From positions 10,911,001 through 10,975,000 of the forward strand of contig CM028926.1 in NCBI GenBank assembly GCA_016801845.1: DNA of 64,000 nucleotides, written 5' to 3'. The translations under genes and the position numbers were made by a program. This document shows, piece after piece, positions 10,678 through 23,320 of the stretch (positions within the stretch are counted from its first letter, which is position 1; each line of letters opens with the position of its first letter). The notes beneath the pieces were generated by a model. That model worked only from the letters and a program-made list of their open reading frames with translations. It searched no databases and had not been told where the DNA came from. Origin of the DNA: Polydactylus sextarius (taxonomy: Eukaryota > Chordata > Actinopteri > Polynemidae).

Positions 10678-11365
10678 TTTGTTGACCTGAAGTGAGAAAT
10701 GAAGTTTCCAACAGACACAAACTCTCTGGATTCGTTTGTCTCTTGTTCGTCTTCGTCTGTGCTGCTTCTCAGTATTTCGGTGGTTGAGCGTAGCGACGGC
10801 AGCCGAGGGGGGGGGCCTCACACTGACATGTGACTCCAGGAGGGTTGGGGGGGGGGGGGCTTTGACCTCTGACCTCAGATCAGCTCCCTCTGTCGTCTTC
10901 TCATACACAGTAAATCCATATCCAAGCAAACATCAGGCCCTCGTCTCTCCTGTTTATCCTTCTTCAGGCAGGATGAAGGACCTGATCTGTCGGCTGCTGG
11001 AAACTTCAGAAACTTCAGGAATGTGACTTCAAACACCGGAGAGATCTGTGAGAGAAACACGGGAGAAAAAGCGAGTCAGAAAGAGGCCGAGAGATGAAGA
11101 GTAGAGGAGGAAAAGACGAAGGGGTGAAGGGAAACGGAGAAGATTTACAACTGAAGCCAGACGACACATGATAGAAAACACTCCAGGAATCCTGGGTGTT
11201 TGCTCAGAGAGGAGGGTCTTCTAACCCCAAACTGTTTTAAAATGAGATGGGTGACGACTTGTGAGTCAGTGGGTGAGTCAGTCGTTAAGATTGGTCACAC
11301 ATTCCTCAAACACCCCTGAAGTCACAACGCAGGGAAACGGTTTAGTGCTCAGAAACAAAACAATG
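10678..11365. other. Intronic/upstream sequence of the Cdc42 effector gene
   Basis: This begins with the acceptor of the coding exon. It contains short G-runs at 10807-10816 and 10847-10859. No coding exon is recognisable. A 5'UTR exon could lie anywhere upstream of 10.7 kb. Confidence 0.4.
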
Positions 11366-11370
11366 AAGTC

Positions 11371-11560
11371 TGGTCTGGGGGGTGGTCTCATGGTCTGGTG
11401 GTCTGGGGTCTCATGGTCTGGTGGTCTGGGGGTCTGGTGGTCTGGTGGTCTCATGGTCTGGGGGTCTGGTGGTCTGGGGTCTCATGGTCTGGGGGTCTGG
11501 TGGTCTCATGGTCTGGGGGTCTGGTGGTCTCATGGTCTGGTGGTCTGGGGGTCTGGTCTG
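11371..11560. repeat. GGTCTGGTGGTCT minisatellite
   Basis: About 190 bp of degenerate short units (variants of GGTCTGGTGGTCTCAT and GGTCTGGGG). All three plus frames stay open, which creates spurious Gly/Trp/Ser-rich ORFs. The plus strand is G-rich. Confidence 0.95.
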
Positions 11561-14200
11561 TTATCAGTGAAAATCTGTCACAAACACTGACTTATGGGAT
11601 GAGACGCAGGTCACAGGTCGCGCCTCGGGCCTCTGATCATGTGACCTCGTCTCTGGTATTTAACTCTTCGTGGTTAAGATGAGACATGTGACACTGACCT
11701 GCAGCTAGCTGGTTAGCATGCTAACGTCAGCTAACGTCAGTTAAACTGTCACTTTCTCTTCAACACGAGTCAGTTTAACGTTCAGATGTCGTGACTCGTG
11801 TGGAGACGGTCGCGGTTCTTTAGTGTAAAACTTCACCGTGTGATGATGATGATGATCTTTTGACCTTCGTGTCACAGATGATCTGAGGATGATCGACCAT
11901 CATGTGACGACACTTTGATCATGAAACTGTAGAAATTGATTTTTTCCAATAAATAAAGTTTCACTGTTCAGACTCGTTGGTGTCCAGAGTTTTATTCAAC
12001 CAGTAAAAGTTGGTTTAGTTTTGAACGATCATATTTTATTTTATGTGTAAAGTCGTGATGATAAAGTTCACTTTGATAAACATGTGATGATTGATTGTAT
12101 CTTATTAGTGAGACGTTTCTAAGTGAGTCCTGTCCTCTGTGGGTTAGTTCTGGATCAAACCTCAGTCCAGTTAAAATGTTCCTCTTGTGTCTTTTCTTTG
12201 GAGACAAACGCTGACACTAGTTTCCTGTCGTGTCCCAGAGCTTCACTTCGTTTCTGGGGAAGTTTATTCACATCTCAGCAGCTCGTGAGCTCGTCTGACG
12301 TCAGTTTGTCTTAACACGACTCTGATGTCACGACCGAAACTCACGTAACTAAAACGAGTCAGGAGAGATTTTATTTACTCTTGATGCTTTTAGACTTTGT
12401 AGTTTGTATAAAAAGAAAAGTTTAATGTTCTAGATTCTGTGACGTTTCAGGTCTGAACAGATTCATCGCTGCCTCGTCTGTATCAACGTGTGGTTCAGTT
12501 CATTTATTTAATGTGCTTTTATACGACTAAATCAAAGTTTCAGACGCGTGAGAATGTTTCTAAAGTCAGAAAAACAACGTTTGAAGACGAAGATGTTTGT
12601 GTCTCGTTACTCTGAATCTTTTCAGTCTTGAATTGTCCAAAAAAATGTAGGAAGCAACGAGCAAATCGAGTCAAAGAATCAAAACTAAACCTGTCGTCTG
12701 CAGAACGAACAGGAAGCGACAAGTTTACATGTTTTAGATGTTAAATGTGCAGAAAACTGAGGTGACAGTTGTTACGTTGTGTCTTTAAGTTTATATTTAT
12801 TATAAATGTAGAAAACATTCAGGTTTTATTACTGGAGGAAACTGATTCAAAGTTTCCTGAATCGTCACAAACTGTTTGATAAAAACTGAGTCAAAGAGCC
12901 GATCGGTTCTGATTCAAAGTCTTTAAAGTGGAAAATCTTCGGTCTCGACCACAAATGAGAGAAAAGACGTTCTCTCCATCTGAACCACACGTTTATTAAA
13001 GATGCGACTTCAAACCTCCGAGTCCAAACGAAGCCTCGTAAACAACCCGACATTAACTTGTCATCGTTCATTTAACGGCAAAGAAAAACAACTCAAACTG
13101 TTTTTATGTAAAAACAGACGTGGAACAAATGAATCAAACAGACGTTTTAACAACCAATCAGACGTAGCGAAGAGGAGGATCAACACTGTCGTTAAAACAC
13201 AACCAGACTGAAATGTGACTGAGCCAAACCACCACAACACAAACACACGAACATCGTCACAGACAGAAAGTGGACGTGACACATCACCAACATGATGAAG
13301 TACGAAGGTGAATTTATTCATCTGAGTCTTTAACCTGAAGCTGTTGAAGTCCTGGACATTATTCCTCTGAACATAAACACGTTCCAACTCGCTGCTTCAC
13401 AAGCTTCAAAATAAATCTTTTTTTGTTCAGGTGAGAACTGGTGCGACCGTCGGCGTCAAACTGGTTGATTCACATGAAGTCGATTAAATCAGATCTGACG
13501 TGACTCATCAGCTGATGATGATTCATGAAGCTTTTTTCTTAAAATCTTCTAATATCAACTTGTTAAGTTTGTTACTATCACTGTTGATTTACAGATGAAC
13601 CGATGAATCTTTTCATAAAGTTAATTTTCTATAAAATAACTTGATAAATGTTCTGGTTTACTGACGATCAAGCGGTGAACTAGTTGTTAATGTTCAGTCC
13701 GACACTTTACGGAGAAAGTTAAGTCATGTTTGTGTTTCTTTTATCTTCTAAGTGGTTGTGAAGTTTTGTAGTAGATTTGATGATAAACGACACTAAAGAA
13801 GAAATATTCTTTCACTGACTCACTCTGTCTTTTATTTACATCTCCAGTCACCCTCCTCCTCCACCAGTAAACATCTGAGTCTTCACTCAAACAGTCACAC
13901 CAAGTCTTTCTGCTGTTTTCAGTTTGTGAAGTAAATAAAGGAAATAACTTCCACTTGAGACACAGACGTGTTCAGCTTCACCTGACTTTATCTGTAGTTT
14001 AACGTCGTCAGAGTAAATTCAATCAATGAAGAGTTAAAGAAGAGATAATAAACTCTTCTTTAACTTTAACCTTCACTCTGACTGTGACCTGACAACCAGC
14101 TGGTATTTAAAGCTCCTCGGTGTCGATGAGGTCTGAGTGTGTTTGTTTTAGTGTCCAGACATTTATGTTCCCACATCTCTGTTGACCACAAACGCTCTCT
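11561..14200. other. Intergenic or upstream intronic DNA, no gene seen
   Basis: AT-rich sequence with only short chance ORFs. No exon with family similarity, RNA gene or mobile element was recognised. Confidence 0.5.
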
Positions 14201-14365
14201 ATATAATATCTACATATATTAGACATAGACATGACACTATATATAATATCGACATATATTAGATATAGACGTGACACTATATATAATATCGACATATATT
14301 AGATATAGACGTGACACTATATATAATATCGACATATATTAGATATAGACGTGACACTATATAAT
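14200..14365. repeat. 40-bp tandem repeat
   Basis: About four copies of a 40-bp unit (phase marker GACACTATATATAATATC at 14233, 14273 and 14313, truncated at 14353). The last complete copies are identical. Confidence 0.95.
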
Positions 14366-14566
14366 CTGTAGGCTGACGTGAGTTAACCTACACAGACTAA
14401 TGGAGCCTGAATTCTCCTGAAGAAAAGAGGAAGAAACTAAAATGTTCTCACGTTTCAGCAGAAACCAGAGCGACGCTGCTCCTCATGTTACTGCAGCTTC
14501 AAGGAAACTGTTTCTTCCTTCAAGCTTCACCTTTTTACTGGAGACTCAGATTTAGGGCAACACGAC

Positions 14567-15048
14567 TGATGATGATGATGATGATGATGATGCTGCAATC
14601 AGCCGCAGTGGAGGCTGATCCCACATCTGTTTCTGCTCTCAGGCTCCATTTGCTGCAGCAGGACACAACCGGTCTGGTTCCTCTTTTTTAAAGGACAAAC
14701 ACGCACAAACGGACGCGCCTGAACGCACCACAGCTCCGCCACAGAGCCGCTCTTCATCCACCGTCTCTCCTTGCGTCATGCGTAATTACGCACAGCAGGA
14801 GGTTGTTGACCAGGCGCCTTTTGCTTGTCTGCTCTGTTTGTTTGTTTGTTTGTTTGTTTGAACCTTAAAAGTAAAATCAGACTTTTCTCTCCTCTCACAC
14901 TGAATCGTGTGACAGTTTCTGATCAATAATGACACTTTACTGACTCATCTGTGACAGCAGCTGAGTGAAGGAGTTAAAAAGTAAAGACAAAACCACAGTG
15001 AACTCCCTCTCTCCTCTCCCTGTGTGTGTGTGTGTGTGTGTGTGTGTT
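14567..15048. repeat. Simple repeats: (GAT)n, (TTTG)n, (TG)n
   Basis: The tracts are (GAT)n at about 14567-14592, (TTTG)n at 14835-14860 and (TG)n at 15020-15048. Between them, at 14700-14830, is a less repetitive CpG-containing segment described separately. Confidence 0.93.
14700..14830. promoter_or_regulatory. CpG-containing segment with 14-bp perfect palindrome (candidate regulatory)
   Basis: This stands out from AT-rich surroundings by repeated CpG and ACGCAC/GCGCC words. It contains TGCGTCA and the perfect palindrome TGCGTAATTACGCA (14779-14792), resembling bZIP or homeodomain targets. It could be a distal 5' exon/promoter of the Cdc42 effector gene or a conserved enhancer; neither is shown. 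Confidence 0.2.
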
Positions 15049-15659
15049 ATGTAACTTCAGCCTCTGAGATCATCCCTGTCCTCCTGAAGACTCGTCTCGC
15101 CGTTTGACTGATTGTTTAACCAGTGAAACAAACCTGCCTCGATCTGGTTTAATCCGCACCAACAGTCACACGCTTCAACAAACGACGCAGTTATTCGGCC
15201 TCACTCCTCCGTCCAGTCTGAGTTTCTGACTTATCACAGCTCAGAGTAAAACGTGGAGCAGCAGGGAACAACAACACGTCCAGAGTTTTATTCCACTGGA
15301 CACTTTAATCAGCGACTCCTCCACTACAGTCACTGGACCTGTTGTTGTGCAACATTTCTCCATCATCCAACACTTACCCTCCCTCCTCTACAGCGTCCTC
15401 TGAGAAATTAGATCATAACCCAGACCAGGAGCAACAGGGACTAAACTAAGTCAAATATATCAAAAATATAATAAACTAAAAATGTCAGAAAAAAGAAAAG
15501 AAACGTCCCGTTTCTGCTACAAGAGACAACACGTGATTAAAAGTGAAATGTTCATCTGGTCTGTTTGATAAATTCATGTAATTAGATTAAAATAAAGTTA
15601 GTTTTTTATCTGTTTGTCCACATGACAAACTGCACCAACTCCGCACATTGAAGCCAGAG

Positions 15660-15708
15660 GGAGTGTCTGTCTGTCAGTCAGTCAGTCAGTCTATCAGTCA
15701 GTCTGTCT

Positions 15709-15739
<31 letters not shown>

Positions 15740-15750
15740 AGTCTGTCTCC
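15660..15750. repeat. (GTCA/GTCT)n tetranucleotide repeat
   Basis: About 85 bp of GTCA and GTCT tetranucleotides, interrupted once by CTATCA. Confidence 0.93.
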
Positions 15751-18700
15751 CAACAAACACACCGCTCAGTTGTTTCTCTTGTTCTTCACATAATAGAAAC
15801 AATGAGTCTGTTCAGTCAAACAGGTGAGCAGCGGTTCAGTTACTGTTACTGTCACATTTACACCATGAAAATCTACAACGACACCGGTGAAATAAACGTG
15901 TTTTCTAGATGTTTTATTTACCTTAAAGATGAAGCGTCGCTCTGATTTTTCATTAGAAATAAAAACCGCGTCTTCGTTGTAAAATCCAGCGTCAGAGACT
16001 CAGCTCCGGTCCCGTTAAACCTCTTAACAGCGTCTGGAGAGATCTGGATGGAGAAAGTGGAGACGGAGCACAAACGTCAGCTAGACTGAGTGAACACGAC
16101 GCACATCCGGTGACGAATTTCAAAATAAAACCACCTGATCTGATGATCAAGATCAAAAATATTCAGTGATCAACTCTAACACGGATCAATCTGTAGAGAA
16201 AGAAGTGGCGCTCTTACATATTATACAACTAAACAAAGTGTAAAGACAAATAAATAAAAAGATGATAAATACAAATACTAAATATAAAGGTCCATACTGT
16301 GATTTGACTCATCGGGATAAATAATCTAAATAAGTTCAATTAAAGTGTCTTTAAATGGACAAATAAGACACAGACAGAGACGATGTTGGTGTTGAAATTC
16401 ACCATCAAAGACAAAGAGGAGGAACCTTGATGGAGGACGTCTGACGGCCTCTTTGATCAACCACTGTGAGGCCGTAAAAAGGTCAAAGGTCAAACAGTGA
16501 GAGATACCATCAGGACAAGGATCCAGACCAAACACAAGCTGCTCATCTAATTATTTTTCAGTTTAATTGTTAAATTTAATTCTCACCCGTCTCTGCTTTA
16601 ATCCTTCGTTTTATCCTCGACAGTGAAACTGTTAAGTCAGTTTTTCCCACCACCTGTCCTCTTCATCCAGTTCACTGTCTTACTGTCGATCTCCTGCTGT
16701 GACTGGAGGTGGTGAAGCCTCTGTTCTTTAATTTGATTAGCAGCAGGCAGAGACCACAGGCCGGACCCACGGCTGCTTTATGGTCCAAAGGCCAAAATAA
16801 ACCCAGCGGAGTCTGATGTAAAAGACAGAAGCACAGATACACATTAAATCTTCTTCTTCTGCCGGTTTGTATCTGATTATTGACGTTGGTTTGTGTGCAG
16901 CTTCTGTAAAAGTTTCTGGGTCAAATTCATTTACCTCGTCGTCTCCACAGAGTCATAAGGTCTCTGTGTTACAGAAATAATTAGACTTTTAAACGGGCGC
17001 TCACGTTTTTATTGCTGTCTCGGTGGAGACCTGGTGGAGCATAAAGTTTTGGAGGCTCGTTCTTGTGGCCCCAGCAGGTTTGGCAACGGGCGTAATTAAG
17101 ACGAGGTAATGAGGATTTAACCAACGGAGAACGCTGACGTTTGCTGTTGGTTGGGAGGTTGGACTGCAGACACGTCTTGTTTACGGCTCCTGTGGGGAAA
17201 TTAAACCCGTTCCCTATTTATTCGTCCACTGGTGTGTGATTTGTTCACGTCTGCAGAGAAAGAAAAGCGTCTTTTCCGTCGAGGCAGCAGAAACACGTCT
17301 AAACAATGTGTTGTTGGTTTTCCTTTGTCTCATCGGGGTCGTGACGTTTGACCTTGTGTGAGAACAACACGCTCTTTATCGCTCCGGCTCTGTTGAAGCG
17401 TCTGAGCCAACAGAAACATGTAAACTAGATAAGAAGAGAAATGCTGCAACCTTCTGAAAGATGTGGTTATATCACACAACACACTCAGATATGACATCAC
17501 TGAAGTAAATCAGGGTGTAATCAGTCCAGTGTGGTGTCGCCCTCCTGCTGAGACCCCCAGAGAGACAGAGACAGCAGAGTTGGAAACTTATGTAAGAATA
17601 AAAGTTACAGATTGATCATATTTTATTTTAGATTTGTTATTTTAAGGGACAAAGTGGAAGGAAGAGAATGACAGGGAAAAGTAAACTCCCTCTGTGTAAC
17701 ATGACACAATGCTGGTGTTGTAAATCCACGCTGGCAGACAGGATCAGGACCAGGACCAGGACCAGGACTGGAGCCAGAGCCGGTCTGTCCTCTGCTCTCA
17801 TTGTGAGATATTATGCAACGATCTCACTCAGCCAGGTGGAATTAATCCGTCCCCATGAGACACGAAGTCTCCTACATTTCACAATGAGAGCGTCGAGATT
17901 TAAGACAATGTTCGGCTGTTGAGTCACTTCCAGTCTCCGTCCCACAGAGTTCACTTTACCTGATGACGAAACCTCAGTTTCTGGATTAATCACCTCTCGT
18001 GTTGAGCTTTAGTCACAAACTAGGATGAAATTTATCTCAAACTACATCACATGATTCATGATTTCATGTCAACATTCATCTAATCATTTGTTTTCGATGA
18101 TAAAACATGAACATTTTCTTAAATTGTGTTTCAACCTTCCCGAGGCTCACCTTTATTTAACTTACTTTATTTCATTTCATAGTAAAGATTCAGTGGTTTA
18201 ATTCAAACCAGTTGAGTCATTGTTTGAATTGTTGCTGTGTTGAAGGAATGAAGAGTTTATTATGACGTCTTCTCTCCGCATGTGAGCTCGTGATTTCAGG
18301 GAAACCTTTCCTGTCTCCTTCTCCCGTGTGTCTTTATCTGGATTAATGCCATAAAACACTTCCAGATAAATCACACAAAAAACTCATGGTTAAACAGTTT
18401 TGACCTCAGTAGTCGTGACCCACATGGCCTGACGTCCAGCCCACAGCGGTTCCTGCTGAGTGTCAGGATAAATTTCCATTTTCCAAGCGGTGAAAGTCAT
18501 GAGACGCTGTGTGACCTCATAGGCAGGAATTCTGGGAATCTGTTAGTAGATGTCCCTCCATGTGTTTCCATTTAGTTTGCTGTGATTACAGCAAAACAGC
18601 CGAGCCTCAAGGGCAACTGGCTGAAAGAAGAGAGAGAGAGGAAAAGACCAAAATGAAGAATGAGGGGGAACGAAATAACAAATCCAGAAAAGGAAAAGAA

Positions 18701-19690
18701 GGAAAATAAAGTTTTAACGAGTCTGTTTGGTCGTGTTTACGACTCGTGTTTGACCACAAAGATCCACAAATAACAACAACCGGTGAGAGAGAAAAGGAAA
18801 CCAGAGAGGAGAGATGAGCTCACAGAGGAAGTGAAGTGGTTTCCAGCTGTGTTTCTACATCTGGGCAACGCTGAGGCATCTTTCTGTTGACGCTGCTCCA
18901 GCAGAAACCCCAGCGACCAGCAGCCGAAGGAAAACTGACCCGTATTCATCAGACCTAATGCTTCAGAGTCACTGAAATAAAACAGCTGTTGTCCTCCTCA
19001 GTTAAGCCACATCACAAGATATTGGTACTTTAATTTGTCACTAAATCACCTGTGAAGTTGAAGACTTCCTGCCTCAGCAGCAGCTGCTGTTAGTGTCAGT
19101 CAGTCCCTCCAGGATTTCAGGCCTTGTTCACATTGTTGAGGCTCAGCTTTTCTAAAAAAAAAAAAAAGTTGTTGTGTTTTAAGCATTTTGTTGTGATAAA
19201 GTTGCAGTTTCTCAGCAGTGATGTTGAAGGTGAATGTGAGACTTTATCTCAAGTTTTTCTGCGTCTTCTAACAGAAACCATCACTGACGTTTGGATCAAC
19301 GACGTTGTGTTTATAGTTACAAGTTCAACATCTGGGTCAGATTAATGAGCAAATATCTGCTCGTTAACACCTGAAACTAAACTAGTAAACGTTGTAAACA
19401 TTAGCGTTAGCGTACTGATGTTTTAACGTCCAGAAACTAGTTTTACACACGTCGTTCAACAACTGTTTTATTCTCCTTCTGAACATGTTTTATTTCTTTG
19501 GTGACGTGAATTAAATCAGCCAACGTTTTTAGATTTTCTACCACTGGTTTTCATCACAGATTATAAACGTTGAACGCAGCTCCGAGTTTTTCCAGTTGGA
19601 GGAAAAGTAAAACAATGAATGATGTAAGAAGGGTTGAGGCCGAAATAACACAGGAGACTGTAAATGTGTCAAAACCAGCCTGAAAATACT
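15751..19690. other. Gene-free region with candidate non-coding elements
   Basis: No exon recognised. Segments at about 17030-17170 (around GGGCGTAATTAAGACGAGGTAATGA, split here as GGGCGTAATTAAG then ACGAGGTAATGA) and 18280-18380 (around GGATTAATGCCATAAAA) have balanced composition, few simple repeats and TAAT cores, so they look like conserved non-coding candidates. A single diverged copy of the composite ETS-like motif is at about 16107 (CATCCGGTGACG, then TTTCAAAAT). Confidence 0.2.
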
Positions 19691-19699
19691 GAACAATTA

Positions 19700-19830
19700 A
19701 CATGAACACACACACACACACACAGATAAACACACACTGTTCACCAACTTCCCAAATCAAAAGTGGTATTACATAAACACATTCACATAAATGAGGCACC
19801 TCTTCTCTCTTTCTCACACTCTTTTACTCA

Positions 19831-19871
<41 letters not shown>

Positions 19872-20408
19872 ACACACACACACACACAGAGTTGCACAAC
19901 ATCATCCAGGACCAATCCTCTCTTCACTCGCCTCCTTCCGTTCCCACAATCCTCCCTCCTCTCATCAGCCTCCCTGCGTTCCTCCCCCTCTCTCTCTCTC
20001 TCTCTCTCTCCTTCCTCCCCTTCCTCCCCCTCCTTCCCTCAGTCAAGGCTCGGGGGTCATCCGGAGGGTCCCTGCCCGCCTGGAACAAACACACTAAAAT
20101 AGACAACAGCAGCAGCCAAAGACAGGAAGGGAAGCGTCCCAACGAACGCCTTTCCCTTCACCAACTTTCCAAAACGTTCAACTTCTCCTTAAAGACTTGT
20201 TTGTCAGGGTAAAGGTCGATCAGCTTTATGCTAACATTATGGGTCGGGGCGGCTATAGGGAGTGTAGTGTGGTTCACAGTGCAAACATACGGGTTTATAT
20301 GTGTGTGATTGACAGACTGAACCTGGGAACCTTTTTGGTTCAACACTAAAACAAACAAACACCAACTCATGACTCGGTGATGCTGGAAAGTTTCCAGCAG
20401 AGCTAAGG

Positions 20409-20443
<35 letters not shown>

Positions 20444-20569
20444 TTGTGTGTTGTATAAGTGTGTGTGTGTGTGAGTGATGCTGAGAATAAAAAGTGTGTA
20501 TCTCCATTCTTAAACAACACTCAAGAGAGGCAAGTCCAAACTCTGGTGCCAATGTTTACTCCACTATTG

Positions 20570-20615
<46 letters not shown>
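19700..20615. repeat. Cluster of CA/TG and TC microsatellites
   Basis: The tracts are (CA)n at about 19831-19888 with TC interruptions, (TC)n at 19989-20011, (TG)n at 20408-20434 and (TG)n at 20571-20614. They generate several spurious His/Thr- or Cys/Val-rich ORFs. Confidence 0.95.
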
Positions 20616-20617
<2 letters not shown>

Positions 20618-21296
20618 GAAATACGTCCAGTAGTTTGGTTCATTCTGCTCCACAACAGGAAGTGAAGATGTTGATGTTGGCATCTGTGGGAACGTAGGGC
20701 GACGCTCCGTAAGACGTGTCTACGTCATCTGAAGTCTTCTAATCGTCCCCTTGTGTTTAATGAAAGTGCATCGGGTCGTTAAGAGATGATGATTCACATC
20801 TTGTTGTTATTCACTTGTACTTCTGTCAGTTTATTTTCCAGTCTCTACCAGGTGCTGAACAGGAAGATTTTTCTTTACTGTGTTCTTTACTTCTTTACTT
20901 TACGGTGTGTGGTGATTTAACAGCTCTCAGGTGATAATCCTCCAGTTCTATTGTAAATTATAATCCTGTAGATGTGTTGCACTGTCGGTTCTAATCCTGA
21001 GTCACGGATGTTGAGAAATTCTGAGTTGACTAAAAGATCTTTCAGGAAACTATGGATGACAGTTACTGCTAATCAAAGGTTACGTACAGAACAACAGCAG
21101 CTTTCCAGTTATTCCAGTTTCAGTGTAGATGGAACATAATAGGGTGTAACTACTACTACTGCAGAGCACTTTATTAGAAACACGATACCAGACTGGGTAG
21201 GGCAGCAGTTCTTTATGGTGCAATGTTAGAAACTAGTCTGAGATTTGTTTCTGAGTTGTATCTGAGTCGTATCTACCAACCGACCTATTGACCAAC

Positions 21297-21512
21297 CTAT
21301 CCATCATCCATCATCCATCATCCATCCATCATCGATCCATCATCCATCATCCATCATCCATCATCCATCATCCATCATCCATCCATCATCCATCATCCAT
21401 CCATCATCCATCATCCATCCATCATCCATCATCCATCATCCATCCATCATCCATCATCCATCATCCATCATCCATCCATCATCCATCCATCATCCATCAT
21501 CAATCCATCCAA
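21297..21512. repeat. (ATCC/ATC)n minisatellite
   Basis: About 215 bp of alternating CATCCAT and CATCATC units, open in one plus frame as a Ser-Ile-His-Pro repeat that is not a gene. Confidence 0.96.
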
Positions 21513-22704
21513 TGATGCACATCAGTGAAGATCCTCAGGTTTGGGCATCAAAACATCAAAACATTAAAACAATAATTCATTCGTATAAATCGCCCAAACT
21601 TTGTTGCCAAGACGAAACAAAACAAAAACACTCCTCATCATTCCACCACCATCAGTTATCTGAGTTACTGCAGCTCCTCTCACCTCTTTCATCAACAAGA
21701 TGTTTCCATTTGCAGCTTCTGCTTTTATTTTTTGCACCAACAACGATGCTTCAGTCGATCACTGACGTGACATTAACCTGAACTTTTGACCTGTTGCACT
21801 GATGCCACATGTTCAGCTGATAACTGCACCAATAAAAAGGTGTTTATGTGAGTGTAAGTGTTGGATAGTTTATTGCAGCTAGTGTCTTTAGAGTGGGGTT
21901 AAACTAGGGAAACATGTTCACAGAAAATGTCTTAATCCTAATATGTTTTCTACAAAACATCCTTCCCTTCGTTCTCTAAACATTAGTCACACTGAGCATG
22001 CTCAGTTATCTGCCCATATGTAAACACACTTCAACAAGAAAACAGCTCAATAACCTAACAAAACCTCTCCAGTTACACTCAGCAGATGTTTAATACACAG
22101 ACCTTATATAACCAAAAAATCAGAACAAAAACAAGCTGTGTTAGATTATTTATAATAATCAAAACCAAGTGGTGCAACAACAGAACGAATCTGTCTGACG
22201 TTTACTGATGTTGGAGAAGAAACTGCAGGATGTTTCACCAGTTCAGAGCCATAAAAGAAAACAGTAGAAGAATAATGACATTTCAATTCATGGATGATTG
22301 TTAATGTAAAACTAAGTAACAGGTATGTGCTTTTTTTCCAGCGGATAAACAGACAGACAGTCTGGCTGCACTCTGACTGAATATAATGTTCCTCATGTAT
22401 CCAACAGGAAACTACAGCTCTGTTTGGTTTGTTTGCAAAGTGATCCATCAAGAGGGAGAAGTGGGCTCGTCCACTTTGACCAATATGGAGCATGACGAGG
22501 GAAACAGGAGGAGATATGGAAAGAATTTGTTTTGATGAAGTTGAGGACACTGACCGTCGAGAGGGAACATGAACATGGACCTGAACCATAGTAACCTCAG
22601 CGAGGAAAAGGAAAAGAAAGGACAAGGAAGCAAATTATAAAGAAAGAAGGAGGCGTTCAGGATAAGAGTGGTCGCTGGAATTCACTCAACACAGACAGGA
22701 AGCA

Positions 22705-23265
22705 GGGTGTGTGTGTGTGTGTGTGCGTGTGTGTGCGTGTGTGAGAGAGAGATGTTCACATGGGAACTGCAGACTTGACAATCTCAGAATTTTTGCATGA
22801 GACGGTGACGAGATAAACATTGTTAAACACACGTTCACACACACGAGACTTTAAGATGAGTCATTTACCTCCGACATTTATCATGTTTCCCTCTGAATAA
22901 TGTGCAAATTTCAGGATGTAATCATTTTATTTTCATATCTTAGTTACTAGTTTTAGAGGCATAACAACAATAATCTACCAAAAAGTACAAAACAACTTGA
23001 ACCTTTGGAGGAAACAGAAGAACAAGATGTTGAACAAGATGATGTTTTTAACTTCATATAACAGCTACATTATCCACATTTTCACATCCAACAGATAAAA
23101 TGCACCATTATCTTTCATCCGAGGTCATGTCTCTGTGTTTCTGTCCAGTCTTCACCTCCTCTCACCTCCGTCTCTTCAGCTACTAAATGCTCCACTGTCT
23201 CTAACTGTGTCTGTCCACTGTTTGATAGTGTGATGTGGGTTTTTCAGAGAGTTTTGGCCACAATA

Positions 23266-23320
<55 letters not shown>
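22705..23320. repeat. Two (TG)n tracts
   Basis: (TG)n at about 22705-22741 with CG interruptions, and a pure tract at 23268-23320. Confidence 0.93.

Noticed and set aside
10678..10929. 84-residue N-terminal extension of the Cdc42 effector frame
   Set aside because: A splice acceptor lies 10 nt before MPAKTPIYLK, and the extension has no family similarity, so it is read-through into intron.
21297..21512. CRISPR-like spaced repeat
   Set aside because: Units are contiguous ATCC/ATC with no unique spacers, in a vertebrate genome; a simple minisatellite.
22146..22625. 159-codon minus-strand ORF
   Set aside because: The longest non-repeat ORF in the gene-poor region, but it has no recognisable family, no splice context and ordinary AT-rich composition; fits chance.
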